DNA of 64,000 bases from positions 4,724,501 to 4,788,500 of the forward strand of contig NC_081818.1 of the NCBI RefSeq assembly GCF_030704535.1. The letters are read 5' to 3'. Positions 1 to 21,654 of this stretch are shown one piece after another; within the stretch, counting starts at the first letter, position 1; each line of letters starts with the position of its first letter. The DNA comes from Vitis vinifera (taxonomy: Eukaryota > Streptophyta > Magnoliopsida > Vitales > Vitaceae). Position numbers and translations under genes: made by a program. The notes beneath the pieces were generated by a model that saw only the letters and a program-made list of their open reading frames with translations, was not told the origin of the DNA and searched no databases.

Positions 1-1199
1 TGAGGATTTATGAATTGAATATGATTATTGTTAAAGGTCATGTGATTTGTGGCACTTGAATCAATTATCCATTCATTATGACTAACGGGAGTAGAGGTAT
101 GAAGATCCTTACCCACATTCCTAGAAGTAGCAATGAAAGATGAGGCTTTCTTAGGATTGCTGGTGGAAACATGATTAGGCTCGATCACAACAACAAAAGC
201 ATGATAGTTTGTCTTTGAATTTCATTTGCAAGGTGCCTTGGCAAAATCCCACAATTTTGGATATCCAATCAATTCATAACACCATGACTGAGTGTGTTCG
301 ATTTCACCATGGTGAGTACACATACGTTCTAGTCATGCAACTCTTATTTTGTATATGCGATTTTGTGATCTAAACAATTGATTATGATCATGATTCAATA
401 TACCAGATGTTCGATCTGGTTTCGGGATTGTTTGTGGTTGCTAATACTTAACTCGGTGAGCTACCATAGCAGATAGCTCTGAATGTTTAGGTTCGCCATT
501 CAGTGTAGCTCAACAAACAGAATCATGATGAACATACGCATAAGTTTCTTCAAGATCCAATATAGGATCCCTACTGAAAATCTCACCTCAAATTTGTTCA
601 AATTCTGCATCTAGTCCATTCAAAAAAATATGCATCTGTAGTCTCTCAACTGATTTTTTATAGGCAATGACATCATTGAAATCATTCATGACAATTTTAT
701 CATGATGATCTAGCTCTTGAAAAATTTCTATCAAATCACCATAATAAGTGGAAAGAGAACGACCGACCTGTTTGGTGGAGAATGCTCGTTGATTCAGTGC
801 AAAGAGTTGCAATTCATCAGCCTCATCATAGAATGCTTTAGCAAGAGCAATCCAGATTTCATGTGCAATATGCAATCTAAGATTACGTTTCATAATCTCC
901 GGTGACATAGAAGTCAACAACCATCCTTTGACCATTTGATTCTCAGCATACCACTTCGCATAGGAAGTATTAGTAACCTTCAGAGATGTTTTACTCGTAC
1001 GATATTCAAGCTTCTCGCATCCTGCAATATGCATTTCCATGATTTGAGACCAGACATCATAATTGGTTTCGATAAGGATGACATTAGTTGTGAAACTGGG
1101 GTTTTCTGATTGAACATGGATAATTGGTACAGAGGATGATTCGAGTTTGTCATTAGTCATGGTGCGAGGGGTATATAAGAATTCAGGCTGTGATGACAT
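1..1199 (-). pseudogene. Copia gag-protease remnant
   Basis: An open stretch of about 203 codons (588-1199) has the sequence character of plant Copia gag (UBN2 type): an early NYDVWSQIMEMHI region, then a W.ALAKAFYDEAD region and an LQMHIFLNGLDAEFEQI end. Just downstream in the same frame come stops, then a decayed zinc-knuckle region followed by YELIGYPKLWDF. Near bases 45-80 the aspartic protease signature reads WIIDSSATNHMT, so the usual DSG triad is DSS here. The first downstream stop (588-590) and the one after DSVC are TGA codons, as expected from CpG decay of CGA. The element is therefore inactive. The apparent start at 1199 is an ATG and sits where gag should begin. Confidence 0.75.
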
Positions 1200-1239
1200 A
1201 GAGTGGATAATGAAAAGGTGAATCTCAATAATGGACTAC

Positions 1240-2456
1240 ACCTAGAGGGGGGATGAATAGGTGTTGTATAACAATTTAAAAATTCTCCCAACAAAGATTA
1301 CCTAACCTTAGACTTTCTTAATGTCAAGAAACTTCTCTTCCAACAACTTTTCAACAAATCATAACATTCACAAGCAAGAATGTATGCACCAACACCCTTC
1401 CAACAATTTATAAATGCAATACACATGCAAATGTTTCAACAATCCTAAAAAATAAATCAGAAGAACAATTATCTCCTCAACTCATATGAATTTACTACAT
1501 GATATCATCATTAACCAAAATGAGCAAAAAAATTATTAAGGATATTCCATGGATCATCACATTTATATCACCTCATATTTCTTCCATTCAACATATATGC
1601 CCAAGTAATCAATGATATCAAAAACAGAAAATAAATCAAAGTGTAGAGTGAGAGAAAGAGACAATTAACACTGGATTTTAACATGGAAAACCTCTTAAGA
1701 GATCAAAAACCATGTGCCTACGAACAATAAAAAACATCCACTATGAAGAATAAAAACTTAATACAAGGTTTCACTTTCAGCTTCTCACCTTCTTCTAGAC
1801 CACACTTGAAGTCCACATCAAGCTCGATCTTGGCCTCTTCTTGAATCCACACAAGAAGAAAATGGGTTTGCACCCAAACCTAAATAGAATGAGAGATTGA
1901 GATATAAATGAATCAATCAATCAATCCATTTATTGCTCAAGAAAATCCATTAAAAACTAGTTTGGAAAACATTAAGAGAATTGGATTTTCTTGCAACCAA
2001 AAAACCCCAAATTAGGAAAAGAGATGAGGAAATGAAGAACACACGGAGTGATTGCAACTATCTCCACAGTTGTTGCAGTCTCTCACCTTCTAAAAATGGG
2101 AGAAAGTTTGATTTTAAATGATTATGAAGCCCTTAATCCAAGAGCTGGAAATTGATCTTAGAATCAGGTTAGTTGGATCGATTTGCCCCTATACCTGGAT
2201 CGATCCAAAAACGGGGGAATAAAAGTCTTGCACCAAAAACCATTTCTCTCGGTTTTCTTAACTCATTTAAAGATGAAAAACAGGGTCGATTCACATTCAA
2301 TCACCACACACTCAACTACATACCTCGACCTCTTAGCAAAGTCTTACTCTTCAAAGTCAAGTAATCCGAAGAAGGATCGGTAAACCGAGTTATGGGACAC
2401 TTAGGAATTTTGTCCAGAATTACCAACCTAGCTAAACACTCATAAATAATAATACC
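1240..2456. other. Unresolved ~1.2-kb segment between Copia primer site and gag
   Basis: No protein-coding signal is visible. The plus strand opens with a CACCTAGAGGGGGG-type purine run followed by ATGAATAGGTG, a motif I associate with plant LTR elements. It continues with an A-rich stretch resembling the LTRs of another family (compare 57.7-58.1 kb, similar in style). It contains paired GGATCGAT motifs near 2175-2206. It is probably a solo LTR or similar insertion inside the Copia leader, but I cannot define both ends or a target duplication. Confidence 0.35.
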
Positions 2457-2469
2457 CGCTCTAATACCA

Positions 2470-2668
2470 AGTCAAAAATACAGAGTTTGTGAGGAGAAGA
2501 CTCCAATAGTTTTCTCTATTACTGGCTGTGCATAAATAGCCACTATATAAAGCTTTAGATCCTATAGTTTAGGACTGATTGACTAACAATAAGGAAACTA
2601 TAGTTGTTAAGATACAATCACATATTTACAGGAATTCTTGTTATTCTAGTTTATCTGTACAGCTAGCA
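2470..2668 (-). repeat. Copia 5' LTR
   Basis: About 199 bp between the primer-binding site at 2458-2469 and the start of NBS-LRR coding sequence at about 2669. On the minus strand it begins TGCTAGCTGTACAG and carries a TATA-like stretch (plus-strand CACTATATAAAG near 2541-2552), as expected for an LTR promoter. The far end lacks a clean CA, so the boundary at 2470 is set by the primer site. Confidence 0.65.
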
Positions 2669-3752
2669 GTAGAGAAAAATAAGGGGCTTGAATGTTGGAG
2701 AACCAACTTGGAGATAATTACTCATGATTGTCAATATGAACGTTTTACAGATTATGAACCTTTTGGATCTAGAGCATCGCTTTTGAATGAAATAATGAAT
2801 GCATTCAGAAATGCTGAGATGTATATGACTGGAGTATGGGGGATGGGCGGCGTGGGCAAAACCACACTGATGAAACAAGTGGCAGAACAAGCTAAGCAAA
2901 AGAAGTTGTTCACAACAGAAGTCTACATAGATGTATCCTGGACTCGAGACTCCGACAAACTTGAACAAGGAATTGCTAAAATTCAACAACAAATTGCAGA
3001 CATGTTAGGCTTGGAATTTAAGAGGAAGGATGAATCCACAAGAGCACTTGAGCTAAAGACGAGACTGAAGGAAGTGAAGACCCTTATTATCTTAGACGAC
3101 ATTTGGGAGGAAGTTGGTTTGAAGGAAGTCGGAATTCCTTGTAAAGATGATAAGACGGAATGAAAAGTAGTGTTGACATCTAGAGATCTACACATTAAAT
3201 AACTACATGGACGTAGAAAAATGTTTTCGAATTCAACAATTAACAGAAGAAGAAGCTTGGAGTTTATTTAACAAGACAGCAGGTGGTTCCTTGGAGAAGA
3301 ATCTTGAATTGCGCCCCATAGCAATGAAAATAGTTGAAGAATGTGGGGGTCTACCAATTGCGATTATAACAATTGCAAAGGCATTAAAAGGTGGGAGGCT
3401 GGCTGTATGGAAGAATGCCTTGGAAGAATTGAGAGCATCTTCACCAACAAACATCAAAGGAGTGAGTAAAAACGTGTACTCATGTCTGGAGTGGAGCTAC
3501 AAACGTTTGATAAGTGTTGAGGTCAAGTCATTGTTCTTACTATGTGGTTTGCTGGGCGATGGCGATATTTCATTGGATGACTTGTTGAAATATGGCATGG
3601 GTTTGGATTTGTTTGATAACATCGATTCATTGGAGCAAGCAAGAGATAGAGTAGTTGCCCTGGTGAAAATCCTTAAAGCCTCAAGCCAGTTGCTTGACGC
3701 ACTTGCAGATGGACCCTATTATAAAAAAAAATATTGTTTTAGTATATGTTAG
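2669..3752 (+). pseudogene. CC-NBS-LRR disease-resistance gene fragment (NB-ARC domain only)
   Basis: The conceptual protein has the NB-ARC motifs in order: P-loop GMGGVGKTTL (about 2848-2877), kinase-2 LIILDDIWEEV, an RNBS-B-like KVVLTSRD, a GGLPIAI (GLPL) motif, and RNBS-D-like SLFLLCGLLGDGD. The family (RPS2/RPS5-like coiled-coil NLRs) acts as intracellular immune receptors. This copy is dead. There is an in-frame TGA at 3161-3163 right after KDDKTE, a second stop, and a frame change near 3190-3205 (frame 2 to frame 0, consistent with a 2-base deletion). Homology to the family stops near 3715, with no MHD motif and no leucine-rich repeats. The N-terminal coiled coil is also missing, because the Copia LTR abuts the coding sequence at about 2669. 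Upstream ORF codons from 2579 are LTR sequence. Confidence 0.85.
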
Positions 3753-3829
3753 AAATATAAGAATATTAAGATCTTCCTATATTTTTTTTGGTTAAAAATG
3801 AATAATAATAATTTCAAATAACAATATTT

Positions 3830-5160
3830 TATTAAAAATAAATAATGAATGAAGTTTAACTTTTTAACTTGTAAATGAGTCAAGTTTTTCACTTCATGTG
3901 CACATTTAGTACTAAATTACAATATAATATTCTAAAATATTTTGATTTAATCTATAATTAATTATATATGTTTTTTCAATTCAAAATTATTTTTAAAATT
4001 AAAAAATTTATTAAAGAATTTAAATGATTAATTATATCTTACTTAATTTATAATTTATTTACTTAAATTCAAAAAATATATTTGTAGGAGAAACAATAAA
4101 GTCATAACTCATAATATATCAATTTTAATCTTCTTTTTTTTTTTTTAATAATTAGATCTATTTTTTGAGTTCCAAATTATTTGTAAAAATCATTAAATTC
4201 ATTAATAAATTCAATACAAAGTGTCATTTGATTTGAAGTTTATTTTTATAGTAAGAAAATTTATAAAAATATAACTATGTACAAAAAAAAAAATCATAGA
4301 GGTATTATAAATCAATTTGTATCCATAAATTTTTAGTGTTAATGAGTTTATTGTTTGAATTTCAAACTATTTTTAAAAATTAATAAGCTTTTTAATGAAT
4401 TCAACACATTAAGTTTTGTTTAATTTAGAACCTATCTATTTGGTTTTTAAAAAATAGAAAATAATGATGTTATACCAAAGAAAAATAATAGAATTATACC
4501 AATTTTTGTCTATAAATTTATGGTATCAAATGGATTATTATTTGAGTTTTAAATTATTTTTAAAAATTATTAGACTTGTTAATAAATCCAATCACATTAA
4601 GTTTTATTTAATTTGAAATTCATTTGCCTAGTAAAAAAAATTGGAAAATAATGATTCTATGTAAAAGATAAACAATTAATAAAGTCTTTCTCGACCAACT
4701 TTTGTTTATAAATTTTTGGTAGTAATTGGTTCACTATTTTAGTTTTAAATTACTTTTAAAAAATACTATATTTGTTAATGAATCTGACACATTGAGTTTT
4801 GTCTAATTTGGAGTTCATTGCCGAATGAAAAAAAATAAAAAAAAATAATGATTTTATGTAAAAATGACATAATAAAATCATTCTGGACCAATTTTTTTGT
4901 TTATAAATTTCTAATATTAATTGGTTCACTATTTAAGTTTTAAATTATATTTAAAAATTATTAAACTTATTAAGGAATCTAACACGTTAAGTTTTGATTA
5001 ATTTGAAGTTCATTTTTCTAGTAAAAAAAAAATTAGAAAATAATTATTCTATATAGAAGAGAAACAATAAAGTCATTTTAAACCAAAACATTAAGTTTTG
5101 TCTAATTTGGAGTTCATTTTCCTAATAAAAAAATTTGTAAAAATATTATATATATAAGAA
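3830..5160. repeat. Degenerate tandem array, ~185-200-bp period
   Basis: A module reading roughly CATTAAGTTTTGTTTAATTT followed by G/A-AAGTTCATTT recurs near 4215, 4408, 4592, 4790, 4986 and 5090. Between occurrences are a poly-A run, an AATAAAGTCAT segment, a TTTATAAATTT segment and a TTTTAAATTATTTTTAAAAATT segment, in that order. Spacing is about 185-200 bp, except the last, which is shortened. Units are diverged from one another, so the array is old. No coding potential. Confidence 0.7.
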
Positions 5161-6255
5161 ACAAACCCAAACATCTAAAATAAATTGTGGTACGTGGCTT
5201 ACTAATTTTATTAGTTCCATGACTTTTTAGTATTAATTAGATGGGTTTTTTAGTTTAAAATTAATAAATTTTATGTATCAAGTATAGTTTGATTTGAAAT
5301 TTATTTCCTTAATATAAAATTTTCAATCATGTTAAAAAAAATTAAAAAGTAAATATAATTTCAAGGAATATCACATCGGTATTAAATCGTGGAGAGAAAG
5401 AAAAATGATATCATGTTTAATTTTATTTGTTTTTCTTATGATTTTTTAAAAAAATTCTACGTTTTCCTTTTACTTTTCAAAACTAGTAAAAACAATTTTT
5501 ATTTGTTCTCTAAAAATTATTCTCTATTTCACTTTGTTTTTAAAAAACTATTTCCAAAAAACAATAGCCAAACAGTCTTAAAAGCTTTTAAAAAATAGTT
5601 TTTTATTTGTAAAAATGAAAAACTGTTTTTAAATCATATAATCAAACTGGCTCCTATATTATGGAATTTAGGAATTCCAAACTTATTATATATTAATGGT
5701 TGAAGTAAAGTGGGTAGAAGATCAATTCATCTTACCTGTTACAAAGGTATGAATTTTTTATTTTTTATTTTCTTAAAAGGAAGTCTGGCTTTGTTAAAAA
5801 TTACAACTGGTTATCTAAATATTGTACACAAAAACATAGTTATTGAAGAATAAAATGCGCTAGCTTGTTGATCCTTCATGGAAAACACTTCACATGCTAA
5901 CCCATATCCACTGGGATGCAAGAATAAAACGGTGACATGTTCAAGGGAAAATTGGCATGAAATACATCATTGGCTTGTTACCTAAAAATATAAGCTTAAA
6001 GGTCAATTGGCATGCATGATACACACTGATGAAACTCTCAATATTTGTAATCAAATCAGTGCATTCCAATGCTATCAATTGTTATTACATTCTTGAAAAC
6101 AGATTGTACCCAGTATAGACTAAGTAATCTAACCTTTTCCCTTTGGGATATGTCAATCATCTGTGGTTCCTATAGACAGCATGTATATTGTCAACCTAGT
6201 TTCGGTATTTACAATGCCTTGGAACTCTGGAGTGGTGAATGGGAGACAACCCTTA
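5161..6255. other. AT-rich spacer and 3' flank of the copine gene
   Basis: No supported gene. The 5.4-5.66 kb part is built of T- and A-rich runs of the kind found at MITE ends, but I could not pair its termini. From about 5.8 kb the base composition becomes more balanced, consistent with the 3' UTR and 3' flank of the minus-strand gene whose stop is at 6256-6258. Confidence 0.4.
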
Positions 6256-16275
<10,020 letters not shown>

Positions 16276-16644
16276 CTCTAGAATTTCAACTCCTTTGATT
16301 ACTCTTATCTGTTTAACAGAAAGCAAAGACAGTTCATTCGCATGCATAAGTGATATTTGCATGTATATATATATATATATAAAGCCCACTTCCTTTCTTT
16401 CTGGTTCTCCAGAATATTTAAGGAGAATTTTATGGGGGAAAAAGGAAACTTTCAGGAATCAGTACGAGGAAAATTCAATTTTATTTGTTGTTCTTGGTTT
16501 TTACAAGGAATAAAAGAGGAGACTTTGTTAGACTTAGACTTGGGGCTCAAGAATTCTATGGTCAGCTAGGCTCAGCCGACACGTTGGCGGCTTTTGCCAC
16601 TTCTTTTCGCCTCAGGCTCGCAGCCTGCATGCATGAATCCGCCT
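16276..16644 (-). promoter_or_regulatory. 5' flank of the copine gene
   Basis: This is the region upstream of the copine start codon on the minus strand. It contains an (AT)n run at about 16363-16382 that could serve as a TATA region, and a pyrimidine-rich stretch ending TTAAACAG about 30 nt before the ATG that could be a 5'-UTR intron acceptor. Neither is proven. No other gene is visible. Confidence 0.35.
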
Positions 16645-16851
16645 GGGATTTTTGACAAGAATACGAAAGTTTAAAAAATAATACCTAAACTATCCTAGTA
16701 GAAAAATAATTTCATGCCATATAAAAATGAGGAATTTTTTTAAAAAAAAATTACCTATTTAAAAGATCATTTACATCATTATAAAAAAATTATATAAAAA
16801 AAATTGTCCTTCTAAGATACGGTTTATAAAATTTCCTTTTTAAAAAATGTA

Positions 16852-17072
16852 AGAAAGATATTAAGAAAAGTAATTGCTAAATTATATTCTTCCTATTAAA
16901 CATATTGAATGGGGTTTATATAAGATAAACATCCCAAACGGTTGCAGAAAATATTCCACAAGACGTGGTCAAGTCAATTACAATGAAAATAAACATTTGA
17001 ATACATCAGAAGTAATCTGTTACAACAAAAAACTAACAGCTAAAGAATAGCTCCTATGATTGGGCTTCAATA
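16852..17072 (-). repeat. 3' LTR of the Copia at 16.8-21.7 kb
   Basis: 221 bp, about 93% identical by eye to the 5' LTR. The stretch nearest the purine tract is identical between the two LTRs, and differences cluster toward the other end, which ends CT rather than CA on the minus strand. Confidence 0.9.
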
Positions 17073-20000
17073 CGCCCCCGCAAGATGGCAATTCCATCTG
17101 AAATGCCAATCTTGGAGCGAAGAAAAAGGAACCGACCTTTGGAGAGAGGTTTAGTAAGGACATCAGCCAATTGAGAGTGAGTGTTAATATGAGAAACTTT
17201 AAGAGAACCATCAGCAACTTTTTCCCAAACAAAATGGTAATCCAATGCGATGTGCTTCATTCGACTGTGGAATAGCGGATTTACACACAAATAGGTGGCA
17301 CTTAAATTATCACAATAAATAGTAGGAGATTGTTGAAGCGTGATACCAAGCTCAGAAAGGAGATGAGAAACCTAAGTGACTTCAACAGCAGTAGAAGCGA
17401 CAGCCCGATACTCGGCCTCTGTTGATGAACGAGCTATTGTCTTCTATTTCTTTGAACACCAATAGATTGGATTGCCACCAAGAAAAAGAACAAAAGTAGT
17501 GGTAGACTTGTAAGAATCTTGGTCGCCAGCCCAATCGACATCAGAATAAGCTCGAAAATCAAGAGGTGGAGTGACATCTAAATAAGCTTGAAGATGGAGA
17601 GGTTGTGGTCGTCGAAAAGTGAGACCAAAATGTATTGTATGTTTGAGGTAACGAAGCAACCTCTTAGCTGCAGTCCAATGAGTTTGAGTGGGGGCATGCA
17701 TGAATTGGGCAAGTTTGTTGATGGCGAAAGCAATATCAGGTCGAGTGAGCTGGAGATATTGAAGTCCACCAACCAAGCTCCGAAATTGAGTAGCATTAGT
17801 TGGAGGAGAACCATCATTGAGAGTTAGATGGCTAGTTGAAGACATTGGGGTGGAAGAATTATTTATACCTTCCAAATGAAACTTTGCCAACAAGTCACGA
17901 ACATATTTATGTTGAGATAAAAACATGCCATCAGAAGTGGAAATGGCCTCAACTCCCAAGAAGTAGCTCAAAAGACCAAGATCCTTTAGGGAAAAACGAT
18001 GAGCAAGAGCATCAATGAACTTCTGAATGGACTGAGAACAATTTCTTGTTACAAGTAAATCATTCACATATACCAAAAAATAAATTGTGACTGACCGACA
18101 TTGATAGATGAATAATGAAGTATCAGATTTAGAATTGATAAACCCAAAGTTGAGGAGAAATGTCTTTAACTCTGTGTACCAAGCTCGAGGGGCTTGTTTC
18201 AAACCATAAAGAGTCTTTTGCAAGCAGCAAACATGAGTAGGATTATCCTTATCAACATACCCAGGTGGTTGAGCCATGTAAACATCCTCAGTTAAATTTC
18301 CATGAAGAAAAGCATTATTAACATCAAGTTGTGAAATAGGCTAATCGTTACTCAAGGCAATGGATAGAACAACTCGAATGGTGGTTGGCTTAACAATTGG
18401 GCTAAAAGTGTCATGATAATCGACCCCAGGGCGTTGATGGAATCCTTTGGCAACCAAACGGGCTTTGTATCGAGAAATAGAACCATTTGGATTTCATTTG
18501 ATACGAAACACCCATTTACACCCCACAATGTTATGGTTGGAAGGAGGAGGTACAAGAACCCATGTACGGTTGCTAGCAAGAGCAACAAGCTCATCATCCA
18601 TGGCAGCACACCAGCTGGGATCTTGAAGAGCTTGAGAGGCAGTAGTAGGCTCAAGGGACGCATGAAGCAGATGTTTGGTGACATGAAAACTTGTCTTAAA
18701 GCCAAGAAACTATTTGGGACAATAGATATTATTTTGAGAACGGGTTACAATTCAATGAGATGGCTCAAGTGGAGGATTGGACCCTTGGGTTTGGGTAGGT
18801 GGTGACAAGGACAAAGATGGAGAGGAAGTATTAGAGGAGTCAGAAGACAAAATGAGAGGGGAAGAGGAGAGATCATACCTTGGAGTAGCATCACACACCG
18901 AGAGAGGAGTTGAAGTCATAGTAGATGGATTGGAACTAGCAGGAGAACGTGATGAGAGCAACTCCTGATTAGGCCGTGTGGTAATGGAAGAAGATCCTTG
19001 GTGCGGGAAAGATTCAGAGGGAGTGGGAACCACAAAAAAAGAAGGTTGGATAACAGCAAGAGTTGGGAAACACGAAGACCAAGTGGAGACAACTTGGGCA
19101 AGATCTGTAGGCGAAGTATTTGAGGCAAGAGAAAATTGATGTTCAATGAATTGGACATGACGAGAGATGTACACACGGTTGGAAGACAAGTCTAAACACT
19201 TATAAGCATTGTGAGTGTTGGAATATCCTATAAAGACACAGGGCTTGGAGCGTTTATCAAGTTTATGATAAGAATAAGGACGCAACCAAGGAAAACATAA
19301 GCACCCAAAAGCTTGTAACTTATCATAGTTTGGCAATTGTTGAAAGAGAGACTCAAAAGGTGTTTGATGTTTAAGAACTGGAGTGGGCAAACGATTGATT
19401 AAGTATGCAGCAGCAAGGAAAGCATGAGACCAATATTTTAAAGGTAGAGAAGCTTTGTGGAGCATGGTCAAACCTGTTTCAACAACGTGACAATGTTTCC
19501 TTTCAGCAGAGCCTACATGTTCAGGTGTGTAAGGGGGAGACACTTGATGTTGAATACCTTGTGATACAAAGTAGGATTTAAGACTTTTATATTCAGTGCC
19601 ACCATCTGTGTAAAGAGTTACCAATAATGCTTTAAAGTATTTTTCGACCATAGACTTGAATTTGGGAAAAACTATGTAAACATCAGACTTGTAAGCCATA
19701 GGAAATAACCAAACATATTTTGTGAAATAATCGATGAAAATAAGATAGTACCGAAAGCCATCAATTGATTCAATTGGGGAAGGCCCCCATACATCCGAAT
19801 AAACTAAATCAAGAGGACCACGACTTTGAAGTGAAGAAACTCCAAAAGGCAACTTGTGGCTCTTATTACATAAACATGACTCACAAAAGAAACCGTGGAA
19901 TGACTCAATGGGATAAATTTGAAGATTATGTTTGCGAATTAAAAACTGAAAAATACAAGATGATGGATGTCCTAAACGATAATGCCAATTGGCAAGTGAT

Positions 20001-21373
20001 GTCTTGACACTAACACAGGCTTGTTTAGGAGAGGTACCCATTATGTTTCCCTTGTTAGGCCAAGGCCACTCATACACATCATCCTTGTTCCGCCCTTGAG
20101 TGAGATGCGCCCCCATTTTGAGATCCTTGACAACAAAAGAAGAAGGAAAAAACTCAATAGAAGCATTGTTGGTTTTACAAAACTTAGAGACAGAAATTAA
20201 GTTTTGCTTTATGGAAGGAACACATAACACATTAGACAAACAAAAAGACTTAGAAGGAGCAGGGAGTTTAGAAGAACCAATGTGAGTAATTTCGAGGCTT
20301 GAACCATCACCCAAGAGAATGTCATCAGGACCTTCATAAGGCTGGTGGTGGGAAAGATTAGTTAAATCGCCAGTAACATGATGGGAGGCACCAGAGTCCA
20401 CAATCCAATTTGAAGACGACGAGTTCCCAAAAGAGGTGTGATGAACCTCTGGCTGTTGCTGTAAGAGCCTCTTGGCTAAATTGCATTGTCTAGCAGTATG
20501 CCCATTTTTCTGAAAAAATTGACATACAACATTGGAGTGAAAATGATTGTTATGGCCTTGGTGATTGCGGTTATTAAAGAACCTTTTCCCATTATAACTT
20601 TGTCCATTGCCATATCAAGGTTGGGTGTTGCCAAGACTTGTGCGAGTATTATTCATAGTGACATTTGAACCACCACGTGACTCTTCTCTTTTCAAGAAAG
20701 ATTCATGTTCTACCAGCTTGTCATGAAGTTCTTCAAATGAAACAGGAGTGTCTCGGGCTCTTATTGCAGCAGAAATCTCCTTAAAGCCACTGCCAAGGCC
20801 ATTGAGAGCAAAAATAGTCAGATCATCATCACTTAAATGAGTGTCAATGAGAGCTAGCTCATCAGCAATTCCTTTGATGGTTTGAAGATACTCTGCAACA
20901 GAACGAGTATTGCAAGTGATGTTGGTAAGCTTCTCCTTGAGATTCATTACTTGTGATCTGGATTTGTTAGCATAAAGCTTGTGAAGCTTTACCCAAGCAT
21001 CACGAGAAGAAGTAGCAGTAGCAATCAAAGGCACAACTCCTTCTGAAAGAGATGCAAGGATTGCATGAAGGAGAAATTTGTCTTGCCTAGTCTAAATAGC
21101 AAAATTTGGATTTGAAACAGTTGTTCCATCTTCGGTAATAATTTCCTTGGATGGGCATGTCTTAGTCCCATCAAGAAATCCCATGAGGTCATAACCATAT
21201 AGTAGGGCATCAAATTGTGCTTTCCAAGAGGGAAAGTTGTTGTTGTTCAATTTGATGGGTAGTTGGACAGTTGCATTAATGGAGATAATTCCATCAAAGC
21301 AAGAAGTAGAAGAAATGAGTGATACATTGATTCTACTAGTTGTGTTTTCGGCCATGGTGCAGGATATTTGCAA
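17054..21373 (-). pseudogene. Copia gag-pol polyprotein, one frame broken by nonsense codons only
   Basis: Gag lies at about 20615-21360, then a knuckle CQFFQKNGHTARQC that has lost its second Cys, then protease WIVDSGASHH near 20400. The integrase region follows (GHPSS, YSDVWGP, TDGGTEY, PPYTPEHVGSAERKH), then RT ([22 protein letters not shown], and YVNDLL in place of the usual YVDDLL), and RNase H (STEAEYRA, HIALDYHFV). All blocks are in the same frame: stop codons with low coordinates 21092, 20615, 18752, 18710, 18494, 18341, 17444 and 17372 all share one phase, and no frameshift is needed. Each stop (TAG or TGA) can be explained by one C:G to T:A change. The element cannot encode a working polyprotein. 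Confidence 0.9.
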
Positions 21374-21433
21374 AGAGAGGTTTTGGATAAATAAAAAAAA
21401 AAACTTATTAGAGTCTTTACTGCTTTGATACCA

Positions 21434-21654
21434 TGAAAGATATTAAGAGGAGTAATTGTTGAATTATGTTCTTCCTATTAAACACATTGAATGGGGTTTA
21501 TATAACATAAACATCCCAAACGGTTACAAAAAATATCCCACAAAACGTGGTCAAGTCAATTACAATGAGAACAAACGTTTGAATACATCAGAAGTAATCT
21601 GTTACAACAAAAAACTAACAGCTAAAGAATAGCTCCTATGATTGGGCTTCAATA
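21434..21654 (-). repeat. 5' LTR of the Copia at 16.8-21.7 kb
   Basis: 221 bp. On the minus strand it begins TATTGAAGCCC and ends TCTTTCA, directly before the primer-binding site. It contains a TATA-like GGGTTTATATAA stretch on the plus strand near 21490-21505. It pairs base for base with 16852-17072. Confidence 0.9.

Larger units (their letters stand above)
1..2668 (-). mobile_element. Ty1-copia retrotransposon, 5' part, truncated by window edge
   Basis: Read on the minus strand, this is the 5' half of a Copia element: an LTR (2470-2668), a Met-tRNA-like primer-binding site (TGGTATTAGAGC, 2458-2469), gag (starting at 1199) and a zinc-knuckle/protease region reaching base 1. The rest of pol and the 3' LTR would lie left of the window. 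The gap of about 1.26 kb between primer site and gag start is long for a Copia leader, and I suspect a second insertion there (separate entry). The element inserted next to or into the NBS-LRR fragment at 2669. Reading-frame damage is described under the gag entry. Confidence 0.8.
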
